NCBI RefSeq assembly: GCF_002162315.1
Contig: NZ_CP021416.1
Span: 1,500,207 to 1,564,206, forward strand
Direction of reading: 5' to 3'
DNA from: Sulfurospirillum diekertiae
GTDB lineage: Bacteria; Campylobacterota; Campylobacteria; Campylobacterales; Sulfurospirillaceae
Length of the DNA stretch: 64,000 nucleotides
Shown: positions 63,497 to 64,000 of the stretch, piece after piece
How positions within the stretch are numbered: the first letter of the stretch is position 1
How the letters are laid out: every line of letters starts with the position of its first letter
Position numbers and translations under genes: made by a program
The notes under the pieces: generated by a model
What the model was told of the DNA's origin: nothing
Seen by the model: only the letters and a program-made list of their open reading frames with translations
Databases searched by the model: none

Positions 63497-64000
63497 TTAC
63501 CCTAAATAATGCTCTGAGATATTAGCTCTTTCATGTTTCATGGCCCAAGAAACCTCCTGAAGAGCTTGTACGTAAGAAAGCCCACCAATAACTTGAATTT
63601 TAAAAAATCGCTCTTGTGCGTAATTCCATCGTAATCCATGAGTCGCATCATATTTTTGCCCTGTCTGATTTGCTGCTTTTTTAAGAGCTAATCGATACTT
63701 ATTTTTATTAATAATGAATTTTGAGTGTTGTATAAGATAAGCTTTTAGCTCTTGATAAGTTTCAACTTTAACCGATAAGTTCCCTGGCTTTCCTCCTTTC
63801 TCAACATCAAATATTCTTCCTTTTTGCATAGCCTCATATGTGTCGTATTCGTAGCCTTGCAGTTGAGGCACGCTAGAGTATGTATCATCTACTCTTGCAT
63901 ACTCAATAGTGTCACTTAGCGTATTATCTTTTAACTTATGCGTTTGCACTCTCATATATTCATCAATACGTAAGACCCCTTCTAATCTAGCCCCTGATTC
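63497..64000 (-). CDS. Tyrosine recombinase/integrase-like protein, C-terminal part (runs off the window)
   Basis: About 168 residues, open to base 64000 on the minus strand. THGLRWNYAQERFF fits the HxxR box and KHERANISEHYLG the final (H/K)xxR...Tyr box of tyrosine recombinases, Tyr being the nucleophile. The N-terminal arm- and core-binding parts lie outside. It marks the island at the right end as mobile-element derived. The first Arg cannot be assigned from the part visible. Confidence 0.65.
   Translation of the reverse strand, partial: ESGARLEGVLRIDEYMRVQTHKLKDNTLSDTIEYARVDDTYSSVPQLQGYEYDTYEAMQKGRIFDVEKGGKPGNLSVKVETYQELKAYLIQHSKFIINKNKYRLALKKAANQTGQKYDATHGLRWNYAQERFFKIQVIGGLSYVQALQEVSWAMKHERANISEHYLG

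Noticed and set aside
1-64000. CRISPR arrays, rRNA or tRNA genes, complete insertion sequences
   Set aside because: I saw no regular spaced repeats, no rRNA or tRNA signatures and no transposase gene; I cannot exclude a tRNA missed by eye.

Overview
The window looks like a chromosome segment of an organohalide-respiring Sulfurospirillum (Campylobacterota). It is AT-rich with tightly packed operons. It carries a tetrachloroethene-type reductive dehalogenase gene (pceA) with pceB, a second rdhA/rdhB copy, two two-component systems, and an almost complete anaerobic (early-cobalt, cbi-type) cobamide operon like that described for S. multivorans and its norpseudo-B12. The strain cannot be fixed from the sequence, but this PceA is clearly not the S. 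multivorans allele: four active-site positions differ from the residues I remember for that enzyme.

Layout. 1-2.76 kb: very AT-rich accessory DNA (broken UvrD-like helicase, unknown genes). 2.77-5.68 kb: a DUF2779 Cas4-like nuclease and a dGTPase-like HD enzyme. 6.6-16.8 kb: a porin and a sensing/respiration block (chemoreceptor, HD-GYP protein, histidine kinase, response regulator, tetraheme cytochrome, NrfH/NapC-type quinol dehydrogenase, Tat-exported flavoprotein reductase). 16.9-20 kb: ribA, ribB, ribH and an AhpD-like protein. 20.1-32.4 kb: the dehalogenase block (pceAB, a NifU-like scaffold, kinase/regulator pair, rdhA2/rdhB2, a second kinase/regulator pair, a DUF4405-like membrane protein, NapG-like and NapH-like iron-sulfur proteins). 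32.5-55.4 kb: cobamide synthesis and uptake (btuB relic, cbiB to cbiA, btuCDF, an ABC exporter, a broken sirC-like gene). 55.3-58.0 kb: a TetR-controlled redox operon of unknown role. 58.2-64 kb: an accessory island with an array of small membrane proteins, a decayed type I restriction-modification locus and, at the edge, a tyrosine-recombinase-like gene.

How it fits together. PceA is a Tat-exported corrinoid and iron-sulfur enzyme, PceB its likely membrane anchor, and the NapGH-like pair a plausible quinol-to-periplasm electron route. The cobamide operon makes the cofactor. CbiK needs sirohydrochlorin, which the SUMT/HemD fusion and the broken sirC-like gene would supply. The rib genes lie between two flavin- or cofactor-hungry respiratory blocks.

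Most notable sequence-level signals: (1) tandem 11-bp half-sites (CTATAT, CTATAA, CTATAA) upstream of pceA and of the DUF4405/NapGH genes, with looser versions elsewhere, which fit OmpR-type regulators; (2) a conserved leader before both rdhA genes, ending in a hairpin whose arms differ in sequence but keep pairing and which abuts the ribosome binding site; (3) a heavily over-represented 12-bp palindrome, TTTACATGTAAA, nearly all inside genes and missing from the putatively foreign ends; (4) many single-base disruptions, mostly in homopolymers, suggesting either sequencing error or real decay.
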